Shown in pieces: positions 1 through 7,028 of a stretch of DNA of 9,092 bases (its first letter is position 1; each line of letters begins with the position of its first letter). The DNA is from Brevundimonas sp. UBA7635. Its GTDB lineage: Bacteria > Pseudomonadota > Alphaproteobacteria > Caulobacterales > Caulobacteraceae. The stretch is from assembly GCA_002483865.1 (NCBI GenBank), contig DLIT01000010.1:7434-16525 (forward strand). The letters run 5' to 3'. The notes below the pieces were generated by a model. The model was given only the letters and a program-made list of their open reading frames with translations, did no database searches and was not told the origin of the DNA. The translations under genes were made by a program, and so were the position numbers.

Positions 1-453
1 CTGACCGATCTGACGACGATGAAGATCCCGAACTGGATCTCGATCGCCCTTCTGTTCAGCTTTTATCCTGCGGCCCTGCTGATGGGCCTGAGTCTGACCG
101 AGGTGGCGCAGGCCACGGCGGTGGGCTTTGGGATGCTGCTGGCCGGCATGGCCATGTTTGCCCTGCGCTGGATGGGTGGCGGGGATGCCAAGCTGCTGGC
201 GACGGCGGGCCTGTGGATGGGCGTGCCGGGCATACTGCCCTTTATCCTGATGACCGCCCTAGCAGGCGGCGGCCTGTGCCTGGTGCTGATGAGCGCGCGG
301 GCGTGGTTGCAGGTCTACCAGCCCGCCATGCCGGGCTGGGGCCAGCGCCTGCTGCAACCCAAGGGCGATATTCCCTATGGCGTGGCCATAGCAGTCGGGG
401 CCCTGATGGCCTACCCGCACTCTGCCCTGGTTGAAAAATTCCTGTTCATATAG
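1..453 (+). CDS. cpaA: Prepilin peptidase CpaA/TadV (A24 aspartic protease family), 5' end outside window
   Basis: Inner-membrane aspartic protease that cleaves the leader peptide from Flp-type prepilins. The reading frame is open from base 1, so the gene starts upstream. The first ATG (19) is not the true start: the codons before it read LTDLTT, and the Asp at 7-9 followed by KIPNW matches the first catalytic motif of A24 peptidases (Asp a few residues before IPN). The second catalytic motif, GGGD, has its Asp at 184-186, followed by AKLLA as is usual. The remainder is hydrophobic, with several membrane segments (about residues 12-30, 38-56, 65-90 and 128-142 of the 150 visible). Family members are usually about 160-180 residues, so only some 20 residues, including the first membrane segment, should be missing. 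The gene stops with TAG at 451-453, followed by the 110-nt gap before cpaB. It is short and lacks the methyltransferase domain of PilD-type enzymes, as expected for CpaA. Confidence 0.9.
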   Translation: MTDLTTMKIPNWISIALLFSFYPAALLMGLSLTEVAQATAVGFGMLLAGMAMFALRWMGGGDAKLLATAGLWMGVPGILPFILMTALAGGGLCLVLMSARAWLQVYQPAMPGWGQRLLQPKGDIPYGVAIAVGALMAYPHSALVEKFLFI

Positions 454-467
454 CGAGGGTTGCAAAA

Positions 468-483
468 TTTAGCTGTCGTTAAC
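468..483 (+). promoter_or_regulatory. Candidate CtrA-type binding site upstream of cpaB
   Basis: TTTA, seven bases, then TTAAC (468-471 and 479-483) matches the alphaproteobacterial CtrA consensus TTAA-N7-TTAAC at all but one position. It lies about 80 bases before the cpaB start, in the only real gap of the operon, within a locally AT-rich stretch (431-483) of an otherwise GC-rich window. In Caulobacter the pilA-cpa genes belong to the CtrA-controlled cell-cycle programme, so a site here is biologically reasonable. I see no convincing -10 element at the expected distance downstream. One half-site is imperfect and AT-rich leaders can produce such matches by chance, so this is a candidate only. 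Confidence 0.35.
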
Positions 484-518
484 TGCACCCTGTCAAGATC
501 GCCGTTAGGCAAAAGGAA

Positions 519-550
519 GCGGCAAGTCCGGTCGCGCCACGCTTGCCTGC
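519..550 (+). other. Possible leader hairpin just before the cpaB ribosome binding site
   Basis: GGCAAG (521-526) is exactly complementary to CTTGCC (542-547). The stem can continue past a single bulged T (548) by two more pairs (519-520 with 549-550). A small inner GG/CC pairing (530-531 with 537-538) could stabilise the 15-nt loop. The hairpin ends two bases before the GGAG at 552-555. No T-run follows, so it does not look like an intrinsic terminator. If formed in the mRNA it could affect cpaB translation or protect a processed 5' end between cpaA and cpaB. It is seen by eye only; no folding energy was calculated. Confidence 0.3.
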
Positions 551-551
551 C

Positions 552-555
552 GGAG
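552..555 (+). promoter_or_regulatory. Ribosome binding site deciding the cpaB start
   Basis: GGAG lies eight bases before ATG 564. It supports that ATG over the in-frame TTG at 543, which has no such sequence at a suitable distance and would add seven polar residues ahead of the membrane anchor. Confidence 0.7.
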
Positions 556-563
556 ACCCTTTC

Positions 564-1493
564 ATGAAGCCTGCCCAGATAGCGGTCATCTGCGTAGCTG
601 CGGTTGCGGCCATTGGTCTGGCCGTGGTCGTGCGCATGATGGGAGCCTCGCCGCAGCCTTCGCCAGATGCCGCCCTGGTGCAGGTCGAGCCCGTCGCCCA
701 GGTTCTCGTCGCGGCCCGCAATCTGGAGCCCGGCCAGCGCCTGTCGGATGCCGACCTGAATTGGAAGGCCTGGCCGCTCAAGGACGTCAATCCGCTCTTC
801 ATCACTGATGGCACCGCGCCAAGCGCGCCCACGCCGGTCAGCACCAATGCCGTCGAAGGAGCGGCCGCTGAGGCAGCCCGCGCGGCAGTCCAGGTCCTGA
901 CCACCGGTGCCAAGCCGGATTTCATCGGCGCAGTGGTGCGTGAGCCCATCCTGGCGGGTGAGCCGATCGTCAATCGCAAGATCGTCCGCGCCGGTGACGG
1001 TGGCTATATGGCCGCCTTCCTTGAGCCGGGCATGAGGGCCATGGCCATGAGGGTCAGCGTCGAGACAGCGGCCGGCGGTTTCATCCTGCCGGGCGACCGC
1101 GTGGACGTGATCCTGACGCGCGAGGTCAAGGGCACCGGGGCGGACGGCGATGCCACCTCGCGCTATGTCGCCACCACCATCATGCACAACCTGAAGGTCC
1201 TGGCCATCGACCAGTCGACTCGCGCCGGCGAGGAAGAAAAATCCGTCATCGGTGCTACCGCGACCGTGGCCGTCACCGGCAGTGATGCCGAGGCCCTGGC
1301 CCTGGCCCGCTCCGAAGGTGAGCTGTCGCTGGTGCTGCGCTCCTATGCCGACACCGCGGGGCCGTCTGGTCGTATTCCCGGTGCCCTGCGCGGCGGGCCT
1401 GCGCCCGGCCTGGGGGCCTCTTCCGGAGGACGGGCGGGCCATTCGGTGACCATCTATCGTGAAGGCCAGCCCCAGGTCGTGGCAATCTCATGA
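564..1493 (+). CDS. cpaB: Flp pilus assembly protein CpaB/RcpC (SAF domain)
   Basis: Periplasmic, inner-membrane-anchored component of the Tad pilus machine, thought to act with the secretin at the outer membrane. The 309-residue product starts at ATG 564, chosen for the GGAG at 552 and because a signal-anchor (about residues 5-24, IAVICVAAVAAIGLAVVV) then follows directly. A SAF-type domain follows: VLVAARNLEPGQRL at about 47-60, and its second half (IGAVVREPILAGEPIV) at about 121-136. Between these halves lies an Ala/Thr/Pro-rich insert (about 81-115). The RcpC/CpaB signature runs from about 148 to 185 (EPGMRAMAMRVS, then GGFILPGDRVDVILT). LSLVLR at about 254-259 is also typical, and the Gly-rich tail (about 265-292) looks flexible. 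The stop overlaps the cpaC start by 4 nt, so translation of the two is probably coupled. The preceding gap could carry a promoter for cpaB onward. Confidence 0.93.
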   Translation: MKPAQIAVICVAAVAAIGLAVVVRMMGASPQPSPDAALVQVEPVAQVLVAARNLEPGQRLSDADLNWKAWPLKDVNPLFITDGTAPSAPTPVSTNAVEGAAAEAARAAVQVLTTGAKPDFIGAVVREPILAGEPIVNRKIVRAGDGGYMAAFLEPGMRAMAMRVSVETAAGGFILPGDRVDVILTREVKGTGADGDATSRYVATTIMHNLKVLAIDQSTRAGEEEKSVIGATATVAVTGSDAEALALARSEGELSLVLRSYADTAGPSGRIPGALRGGPAPGLGASSGGRAGHSVTIYREGQPQVVAIS

Positions 1494-3031
1494 GCAGCCT
1501 GGTCGTGAAATCCCTGATCGCCGCCAGCCTGGCCAGCGTCATGGCCGTCACCGCGCCGGGAACGGCAGCTAGCCAGACCCGCACCGCCATTGCCAGCGGG
1601 GCCAGCAGCCAACTGATCAACCTGCCGCGCGGCTCGTCCATGGGGGTCGAGCTTCCCAGCGATGCGCGCGACATCATCGTCTCCAACCCCCAGGTGGCTG
1701 ATGCGGTCCTGCATTCGTCGCGCCGCATCACCCTGATCGGCCTGGCACCGGGCGAGACGGACGCCCTGTTCCTGGATGCGGCTGGCCGCGCCATCCTGAC
1801 CTTGCGCATCCGCGTCGATGCCGGGACCCATGCCTTGCAGGACACGCTCAGCCGCACCGTGCCGGGGGCCGATATCCGGGCCGAGGCCGTCAATGACAGC
1901 ATCATCCTGACCGGGGTGGTCGCCTCTCCGGCCGAGGCCCAGCGGGCCGCCCAGGTCGCCGCGGCCTTTGTTTCCGCGCCGGAAAAAGTGGTCAATATGA
2001 TTGCCGTGACCGGGTCGGACCAGGTCACGCTCAAGGTGCGGGTGGTCGAGGTCCAGCGCTCGGCCCTGAAGCAGCTGGGCGTCTCGACCGACATCCTGCG
2101 CAATAACGGCATCCATACCTATGGCTTTGGCCGCGCCAGCAGCTTTGGCGTCAACGGCATCCAGGGCGGGGCCGGTAACCTCTGCTACGGCCAGAATGGT
2201 GCCCGGACGGTCAATATGGCCGCGTCGAACTCGTGGACAGAAAACACGACCACCACGACCCCCCAGCCGGGCGGCGCGACCACGCTCAGCAATGTCCTGA
2301 CCGGTGTCGCCTCGACGGCCTACAATCTTGTCCGCGGCACCAACGCCAACGCCTGTCTGGAAGCCTTTGAGCGGGTGGGCCTGGTGCGCACCCTGGCGGA
2401 ACCGCACCTGACCTCTGTCAACGGCGAAGCCTCCAGCTTCCTGGCCGGGGGGGAATTTCCGGTGCCTGCCAGCCGCGACCGCGACGGCCAGATCACCGTG
2501 GAATACAAGCCCTATGGCGTTGCGCTCGCCTTCCGCCCGGTGGTCATGAGCGAGGGCCGGATCAATCTCCAGATCAAGGTCGAGGTGTCGGACCTGACTT
2601 CCAATGGTGGCATTACCATCGGGGCGGGCACGCCCCAGTCGGTGACCCTGCCAGGTCTCAGCGTTCGGCGAAGCGAGAACACGGTCGAAATCCCCTCTGG
2701 TGGAGCGATGATGATCGCGGGCCTGCTGCAGGAAAGCACCCGGCAGTCGGTGGAATCCCTGCCGGGCATGACCAACCTGCCGGTGCTGGGGTCCCTGTTC
2801 CGCTCGCGCGACTACCTGATGGGCGAGACCGAGCTGGTCGTCATCGTCGAGCCCTATATCGTCAGCCCCACCTCGCCTGACCAGCTCCAGACGCCGGCGG
2901 ATGGTCTGCAGATTGCCGACGATGCCTCTGCACTCTTCTTTGGCCAATTGAACCAGGCCTATGGCACCCCCGCCGCCACGGTGACGGACGGCTCCGCCTG
3001 GCAAGGCACCGTGGGCTATGTGATCGAATGA
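1490..3031 (+). CDS. cpaC: Pilus secretin CpaC/RcpA
   Basis: Outer-membrane secretin forming the pore through which the Flp pilus leaves the cell. The 513-residue product has a Sec signal peptide at about residues 1-28 (VVKSLIAASLASVMAV, then a small-residue cleavage region). Next comes the N-terminal pilus-secretin domain (about 40-110, with LPRGSSMGVELPSDARDIIV and a DALFLDAAGR strand). A BON-like domain follows (about 115-172), then the secretin core (about 180-460). Core landmarks are LKVRVVEV (181-188), RTLAEPHLTSVNGE (300-313), the GEFPVP gate-region motif (321-326), EYKPYGVALAF (338-348) and LPVLGSLFRS (430-439). Before the conserved barrel lies an Asn/Gly/Thr-rich stretch (about 203-290) with two cysteines, C232 and C289. 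The start is ATG 1490, overlapping the cpaB stop (ATGA) with only a weak upstream ribosome site. The stop overlaps cpaD the same way. CpaD is its likely outer-membrane partner. Confidence 0.96.
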   Translation: MSSLVVKSLIAASLASVMAVTAPGTAASQTRTAIASGASSQLINLPRGSSMGVELPSDARDIIVSNPQVADAVLHSSRRITLIGLAPGETDALFLDAAGRAILTLRIRVDAGTHALQDTLSRTVPGADIRAEAVNDSIILTGVVASPAEAQRAAQVAAAFVSAPEKVVNMIAVTGSDQVTLKVRVVEVQRSALKQLGVSTDILRNNGIHTYGFGRASSFGVNGIQGGAGNLCYGQNGARTVNMAASNSWTENTTTTTPQPGGATTLSNVLTGVASTAYNLVRGTNANACLEAFERVGLVRTLAEPHLTSVNGEASSFLAGGEFPVPASRDRDGQITVEYKPYGVALAFRPVVMSEGRINLQIKVEVSDLTSNGGITIGAGTPQSVTLPGLSVRRSENTVEIPSGGAMMIAGLLQESTRQSVESLPGMTNLPVLGSLFRSRDYLMGETELVVIVEPYIVSPTSPDQLQTPADGLQIADDASALFFGQLNQAYGTPAATVTDGSAWQGTVGYVIE

Positions 3032-3726
3032 GCGCCATGACCCGACCCCTTCGTCGTCTGATGTCCGCAGGTGTGGTGCTGGTCGCCGTTGGTTTGATCA
3101 GCGGCTGTGTCGGGGGCCCCGCCAGCCTGGGTGGCGCGGCTCCGCTGACGCCCACGGCGCGCTATGCGCTGCAGGTCGAGCCTGGCCTGGACCGGATTGC
3201 CCTGGCTGTTCACGAGACGGGTCTATCCGCGACCCAGCAGGCGGCCCTGGACAGCCTGGTCACCCGTTTCGTCCGGTCGGGTGCCCCTGATGTGGTGATC
3301 GAAGCCCCGGGGGGCGGGGATCCAGCCGCCGCCTCGATGGCCTGGGGAATCCGCGAGGCGCTGGAAAGGGCAGGCATCCCGGCCGAGCGTATCCGCGTGG
3401 CCAGCTATCATGCACCGTCGCCCCGTGCGCCGGTCCTGACTGGATTTGAAACTGTCCAGGCGGTGGTGCCGCGCTGTGGCACGGCGTGGGGGAACCTGGG
3501 TCGGACTGGCGACAACCGCTCCTCGGCCAATTTCGGCTGCGCCGTCACCGCCAACCTGGCCGCGCAGATCAGCAATCCGCGTGACATGATCGCGCCGCGC
3601 GCCATGACTCCGGCGGACGCCAGCCGCCGTGCTGTTGTCTTTGAACACTATGTCGCCGGAACCCCGACCTCGGCCCAGGCCGAAGCCCGTCTGTCCGACA
3701 CCCGAATTTCGCAGGCTGTGGAATGA
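3028..3726 (+). CDS. cpaD: Pilus assembly lipoprotein CpaD
   Basis: Outer-membrane lipoprotein of the Tad/Cpa machine, believed to help secretin assembly or pilus biogenesis. The 232-residue product begins with a basic, then hydrophobic, signal segment (residues 5-26) ending in the lipobox LISGC, so Cys27 (codon 3106-3108) should be lipidated. The residue after the Cys is Val, not Asp, which fits export to the outer membrane. The family-defining C-terminal half is present: VPRCGTAWGNLG (148-158), NFGCAVTANLAAQI (168-181), then PRDMIAPRAMTPADASRR (184-201) and GTPTS (211-215). C150 and C171 sit beside these motifs and could form a disulfide. The chosen ATG (3028) overlaps the cpaC stop. ATG 3037 is a possible alternative that would remove three residues and leave the lipobox intact. 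The 3' end overlaps cpaE by 4 nt. Confidence 0.93.
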   Translation: MSAMTRPLRRLMSAGVVLVAVGLISGCVGGPASLGGAAPLTPTARYALQVEPGLDRIALAVHETGLSATQQAALDSLVTRFVRSGAPDVVIEAPGGGDPAAASMAWGIREALERAGIPAERIRVASYHAPSPRAPVLTGFETVQAVVPRCGTAWGNLGRTGDNRSSANFGCAVTANLAAQISNPRDMIAPRAMTPADASRRAVVFEHYVAGTPTSAQAEARLSDTRISQAVE

Positions 3727-5432
3727 CGCTCCTGACCGATAGCTTCAACGTCAGCGACCTTGAAGATCTGGATGGCTTTGAAGCCGACGATGATTTCCTG
3801 GCTCGTCCCGTCGCTGGAGCCCGCGCTTCTGCGACGGAGCCCCGTCAGGCAGGCGGCGCGGCCCCGGCCCCGCCTATTGCGGCGACGATCAATCCGGTGG
3901 CCAGGCTGGTCGCCGATACCGAGGCGGCTCTTGGACTGGCACCGTCAGATCCCGCGCCCTTGTCGCCGGGCCCCTTTGGTGGCCTGGAAGTGGGCCTGTC
4001 GGCCCCTGAACCGCATGCCTTTGCAGGGGCTGCGGCCGCCTTTGACGTGGTCGACCTGCTTGATAAACCTGCGCCCGCGGCCATGCAGCCCGTTCGGCCG
4101 CCGACGGAGACAGAGTCCCCCGGCCCAATCTCCGTTCAATCTCAGACGTCCGGGATGATGCCGATCATTCCGGCCAGCCAGTCACTGATGGCGTCAGGCG
4201 TCGGCCATGAGGTCCAGATTCCGCGCATCACCATCCATGTCTTCGCGGATCGGCAGGACAGCTTGGCGGCGGCCGAGCGGGCCGGCCAGGATCGCCGTAT
4301 GTCGCGCGCGACCACCCAGATTCGCATCGGCGGCATCCCTGCGGCCATTGCGGCCTATAGGCACGAGAACACGCCGCCGCTGATCATTGTCGAGAGCATG
4401 GCCGATGCGTCCAGCCTGCTGGACCAGATCGATCAGTTGGCCGAGGTTTGCGACACCGGCACCAAGGTCATCATCATCGGGGCGACCAACGACATCCAGC
4501 TCTATCGTGAGCTGATGCGTCGTGGGGTCAGCGAATACCTGGTTGCGCCGATCCAGCCGCTGCAGCTGATCTCGGCCATTGATGGCCTGTTTGCCGACCC
4601 GGCCCAGCCCTTTGTCGGGCGCACCATTGCCTTTGTGGGCGCGCGCGGCGGGACCGGTGCCTCGTCCGTGGCTCACAATACCGCCTATGCGCTGAGCGAG
4701 CGGATCGGGGTCAATACGGTCATCGTCGACTATGACCTGCCCTTTGGCACGGCGGGGCTGGACTTCAACCAGGACCCGCTGAGTGGCGTGGCCGATGCGC
4801 TCAGTCAGCCCGATCGCCTGGATGCCACCCTGCTGGACCGGATGATGGCGCGCTGCACCGATCGGCTCAGCCTGTTTGCCGCCCCGGCCACCCTGGACGG
4901 CGACTGGGACATCCGGCCCGAAGCCTTTGAAGAGGTCACCAGCCGCATCCGCTCGACCGCGCCTTTTGTCGTGCTGGACCTGCCCCATATGTGGTGCTCG
5001 TGGATGCGCGGCACCCTGGTCTCGGCCGACGAGGTCGTGGTGGTGGCCACCCCCGACCTGGCCAGCCTGCGCAATGCCAAGAACATGGTCGATGTGATCC
5101 GTCAGGGCCGTCCCAATGATGCCCCGCCGCGCCTGATCCTGAACCAGGTCGGCATGCCCGGACGCCCGGAGATACCGGCCAAGGACTTCGGGGCAGCCCT
5201 GGGTATCCATCCCAGCCTCAGCATTCCGTTTGATGCCAAGCTGTTCGGGGCCGCCGCCAATAACGGCCAGATGATCCTCGATACCGGGGCCAGGTCACGT
5301 TCGGCCGAGGCATTTGAAACCCTGGCTCAGATCGTCTCCTGTCGCGAGTTGCCGGCGGCCTCGGTTCGTCCGCAAGGTAAGAGCAGGGCGGCCGGGTCGT
5401 TGTTGGCCTCGCTGTTCGGCAAGAAGAAATAG
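3723..5432 (+). CDS. cpaE: Pilus localisation protein CpaE/TadZ (pseudo-receiver plus MinD/ParA-like domain)
   Basis: Cytoplasmic MinD/ParA-superfamily protein; in Caulobacter its homologue is needed to place the pilus secretin at the cell pole. The 569 residues fall into three parts. Residues 1-165 are an acidic start followed by a long Ala/Pro-rich, probably disordered region. Residues 167-290 form a receiver-like fold (PRITIHVF, PLIIVESMAD, TKVIIIGATND, RRGVSEYLVAP) with Glu224 where the phospho-accepting Asp would be. Residues 300-540 form the ATPase-like domain: deviant P-loop GARGGTGAS (306-314), VNTVIVDYDLPFG (330-342), Walker B-like FVVLDLPH (415-422), and SADEVVVVATPDLASLRNA (434-452). 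The P-loop has Arg308 and Ala313 where MinD proteins carry the signature and P-loop lysines, so hydrolysis is doubtful. The tail is basic (LFGKKK). The start overlaps the cpaD stop, and cpaF begins 3 nt after the stop. Confidence 0.94.
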   Translation: MTLLTDSFNVSDLEDLDGFEADDDFLARPVAGARASATEPRQAGGAAPAPPIAATINPVARLVADTEAALGLAPSDPAPLSPGPFGGLEVGLSAPEPHAFAGAAAAFDVVDLLDKPAPAAMQPVRPPTETESPGPISVQSQTSGMMPIIPASQSLMASGVGHEVQIPRITIHVFADRQDSLAAAERAGQDRRMSRATTQIRIGGIPAAIAAYRHENTPPLIIVESMADASSLLDQIDQLAEVCDTGTKVIIIGATNDIQLYRELMRRGVSEYLVAPIQPLQLISAIDGLFADPAQPFVGRTIAFVGARGGTGASSVAHNTAYALSERIGVNTVIVDYDLPFGTAGLDFNQDPLSGVADALSQPDRLDATLLDRMMARCTDRLSLFAAPATLDGDWDIRPEAFEEVTSRIRSTAPFVVLDLPHMWCSWMRGTLVSADEVVVVATPDLASLRNAKNMVDVIRQGRPNDAPPRLILNQVGMPGRPEIPAKDFGAALGIHPSLSIPFDAKLFGAAANNGQMILDTGARSRSAEAFETLAQIVSCRELPAASVRPQGKSRAAGSLLASLFGKKK

Positions 5433-5435
5433 CTT

Positions 5436-7025
5436 ATGTTCGGCAAGCGCGCTCGGCCTGCAGGTTCCCTTGATCTGATGCCGCTTCCGGCTGAGGCAGC
5501 CGCGCGGCCCAACGTAAACCTGCTGGAGCCCGTGGACGCATTTTCCCCCGAGGAACTGGAATTGGTTGGGCCGCATGAAGCCGGGTCGCCAGCCGCGGCC
5601 TCGACACCAGGTCCAGTCCATAGCGCACCCGCCAGCAGCGCAGAGGGAGCGCGGGGCCCCGTTCCGGGTGGCCCGTCCAAGGGACCGCGCGCTACCCCCG
5701 GCCTGGAACAGCTGCGCAAGGCCCAGGCTGTTGCCGAGATAGTCCAGGAACACTCGGACTATTACCACACGACCAAGTCGACGATTTTCAACGCCCTGAT
5801 GAACACCATCGACCTGGCCCAGCTGGCACAGCTGGACACCCGGGCGGCGTCCGAGGAAATCCGCGACATCGTGGCCGAACTGGTGGCCATCAAGAATGTC
5901 TCGATGTCGGTGGCCGAGCAGGAGCACCTGGTCCAGGACATCCTGAACGACGTCCTGGGCTATGGGCCGCTGGAGCCTTTGCTGGCGCGCGACGACATCG
6001 CCGACATCATGGTCAATGGCGCGGGCCGGGTCTTCATCGAAGTTGACGGCAAGACCCAGCTGACCAATGTCCGCTTCCGCGACAATGCCCAGCTGATGAA
6101 CATCTGCCAGCGGATCGTCAGCCAGGTCGGTCGCCGCGTCGATGAAAGCAGTCCGATCTGCGACGCCCGCCTGCCTGATGGCTCGCGCGTCAACGTCATC
6201 GCCCCGCCCCTGGCCATCGACGGCCCGACCCTGACCATCCGCAAGTTCAAGAAGGACAAGCTGACAATGCGCAACCTGGTGGAGTTCAACTCCATCAGTT
6301 CCGAGGGGGCCCGGGTCCTGGGCGTCATCGGAGCGTCCCGCTGCAATGTGCTGATTTCGGGCGGCACGGGCTCGGGCAAGACGACGCTTTTGAACACTCT
6401 GACCGCCTTCATCGATCCGACCGAGCGTGTCATCACCTGTGAGGACGCCGCCGAGCTTCAGTTGCAACAGCCCCACGTGGTTCGCCTGGAAACCCGTCCG
6501 CCCAACCTGGAAGGCCAGGGCCAGATCACCATGCGCGACCTGGTCAAGAACTGTCTGCGAATGCGTCCCGAGCGGATCATCGTCGGCGAGGTGCGTGGCC
6601 CCGAGGCCTTTGACCTGCTGCAGGCGATGAACACCGGCCACGATGGCTCGATGGGCACCTTGCACGCCAACTCCCCGCGTGAGGCGATCAGCCGGATGGA
6701 GTCCATGATCACCATGGGCGGCTATGGCCTGCCGTCACGGACGATCCGCGAGATGATCGTTGGCTCGATCGACGTCATAGTCCAGGCTGCGCGCATGCGT
6801 GACGGCTCGCGTCGCATCACCCACGTGACCGAGGTCGTGGGACTGGAAGGCGACGTGATCGTCACTCAGGACCTGTTTGTCTATGAGATCAACGGCGAAG
6901 ACCCCCAGGGCAAGATCCTGGGCCGCCATCGCTCTACCGGCATTGCCCGTCCGCGCTTCTGGGATCGCGCCCGCTATTATGGCTTGGAACGCGAACTAGC
7001 CGAAGCCCTTGATGCGGCGGAGTAG
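5436..7025 (+). CDS. cpaF: Tad pilus assembly ATPase CpaF/TadA (VirB11/GspE-like)
   Basis: Hexameric secretion ATPase that powers Flp pilus assembly at the cytoplasmic face, working on the TadB/TadC platform. The 529-residue product has a Pro/Ala/Gly-rich, probably disordered N-terminus (about 1-90), a helical region (about 91-170), then the N-terminal ATPase subdomain starting at about [14 protein letters not shown] (170-183), with DIADIMVNG following. The catalytic core has Walker [10 protein letters not shown] (309-317, Lys315), the Asp box ITCEDAAEL (333-341), Walker B IIVGEVRG (381-388, Glu385) and the His box [14 protein letters not shown] (401-414). All key residues are present, so it should be active, unlike the degenerate CpaE. 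The start is ATG 5436, 3 nt after cpaE, with only a purine-rich stretch in the cpaE tail (about 5421-5429) as ribosome site. Its first residues MFGK echo the LFGK near the CpaE end. Confidence 0.97.
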   Translation: MFGKRARPAGSLDLMPLPAEAAARPNVNLLEPVDAFSPEELELVGPHEAGSPAAASTPGPVHSAPASSAEGARGPVPGGPSKGPRATPGLEQLRKAQAVAEIVQEHSDYYHTTKSTIFNALMNTIDLAQLAQLDTRAASEEIRDIVAELVAIKNVSMSVAEQEHLVQDILNDVLGYGPLEPLLARDDIADIMVNGAGRVFIEVDGKTQLTNVRFRDNAQLMNICQRIVSQVGRRVDESSPICDARLPDGSRVNVIAPPLAIDGPTLTIRKFKKDKLTMRNLVEFNSISSEGARVLGVIGASRCNVLISGGTGSGKTTLLNTLTAFIDPTERVITCEDAAELQLQQPHVVRLETRPPNLEGQGQITMRDLVKNCLRMRPERIIVGEVRGPEAFDLLQAMNTGHDGSMGTLHANSPREAISRMESMITMGGYGLPSRTIREMIVGSIDVIVQAARMRDGSRRITHVTEVVGLEGDVIVTQDLFVYEINGEDPQGKILGRHRSTGIARPRFWDRARYYGLERELAEALDAAE

Positions 7026-7028
7026 GCC

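Noticed and set aside
431..452. TTGAAA plus CATATA as a sigma-70 promoter at the end of cpaA
   Set aside because: The two boxes are only about 10 bases apart, too close for a standard -35/-10 pair, and no proper -10 is found at 16-18 bases.
543..563. Upstream TTG start for cpaB
   Set aside because: It would add seven residues (MPAGDPF) before the membrane anchor and would place the GGAG at 552 inside the gene; ATG 564 fits better.
1286..1312. Short tandem GCCCTG units in cpaB
   Set aside because: They encode the ordinary Ala-Leu helix EALALAR and are explained by codon bias.
1454..3004. Long antisense open frame (516 codons) across cpaC
   Set aside because: It lies entirely opposite a well-recognised secretin. 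Its translation is rich in Arg, Gly, His and Asp with no domain character, as expected for an antisense shadow of GC-biased coding DNA.
4194..5210. Antisense open frame (338 codons) across cpaE
   Set aside because: Same pattern: Gly/Arg/His/Asp-rich translation with no recognisable fold, fully opposite CpaE domains.
5295..6665. Long antisense open frame (456 codons) across cpaE/cpaF
   Set aside because: It is opposite the conserved CpaF catalytic core, low in complexity and lacks a plausible start context; shadow of codon bias.
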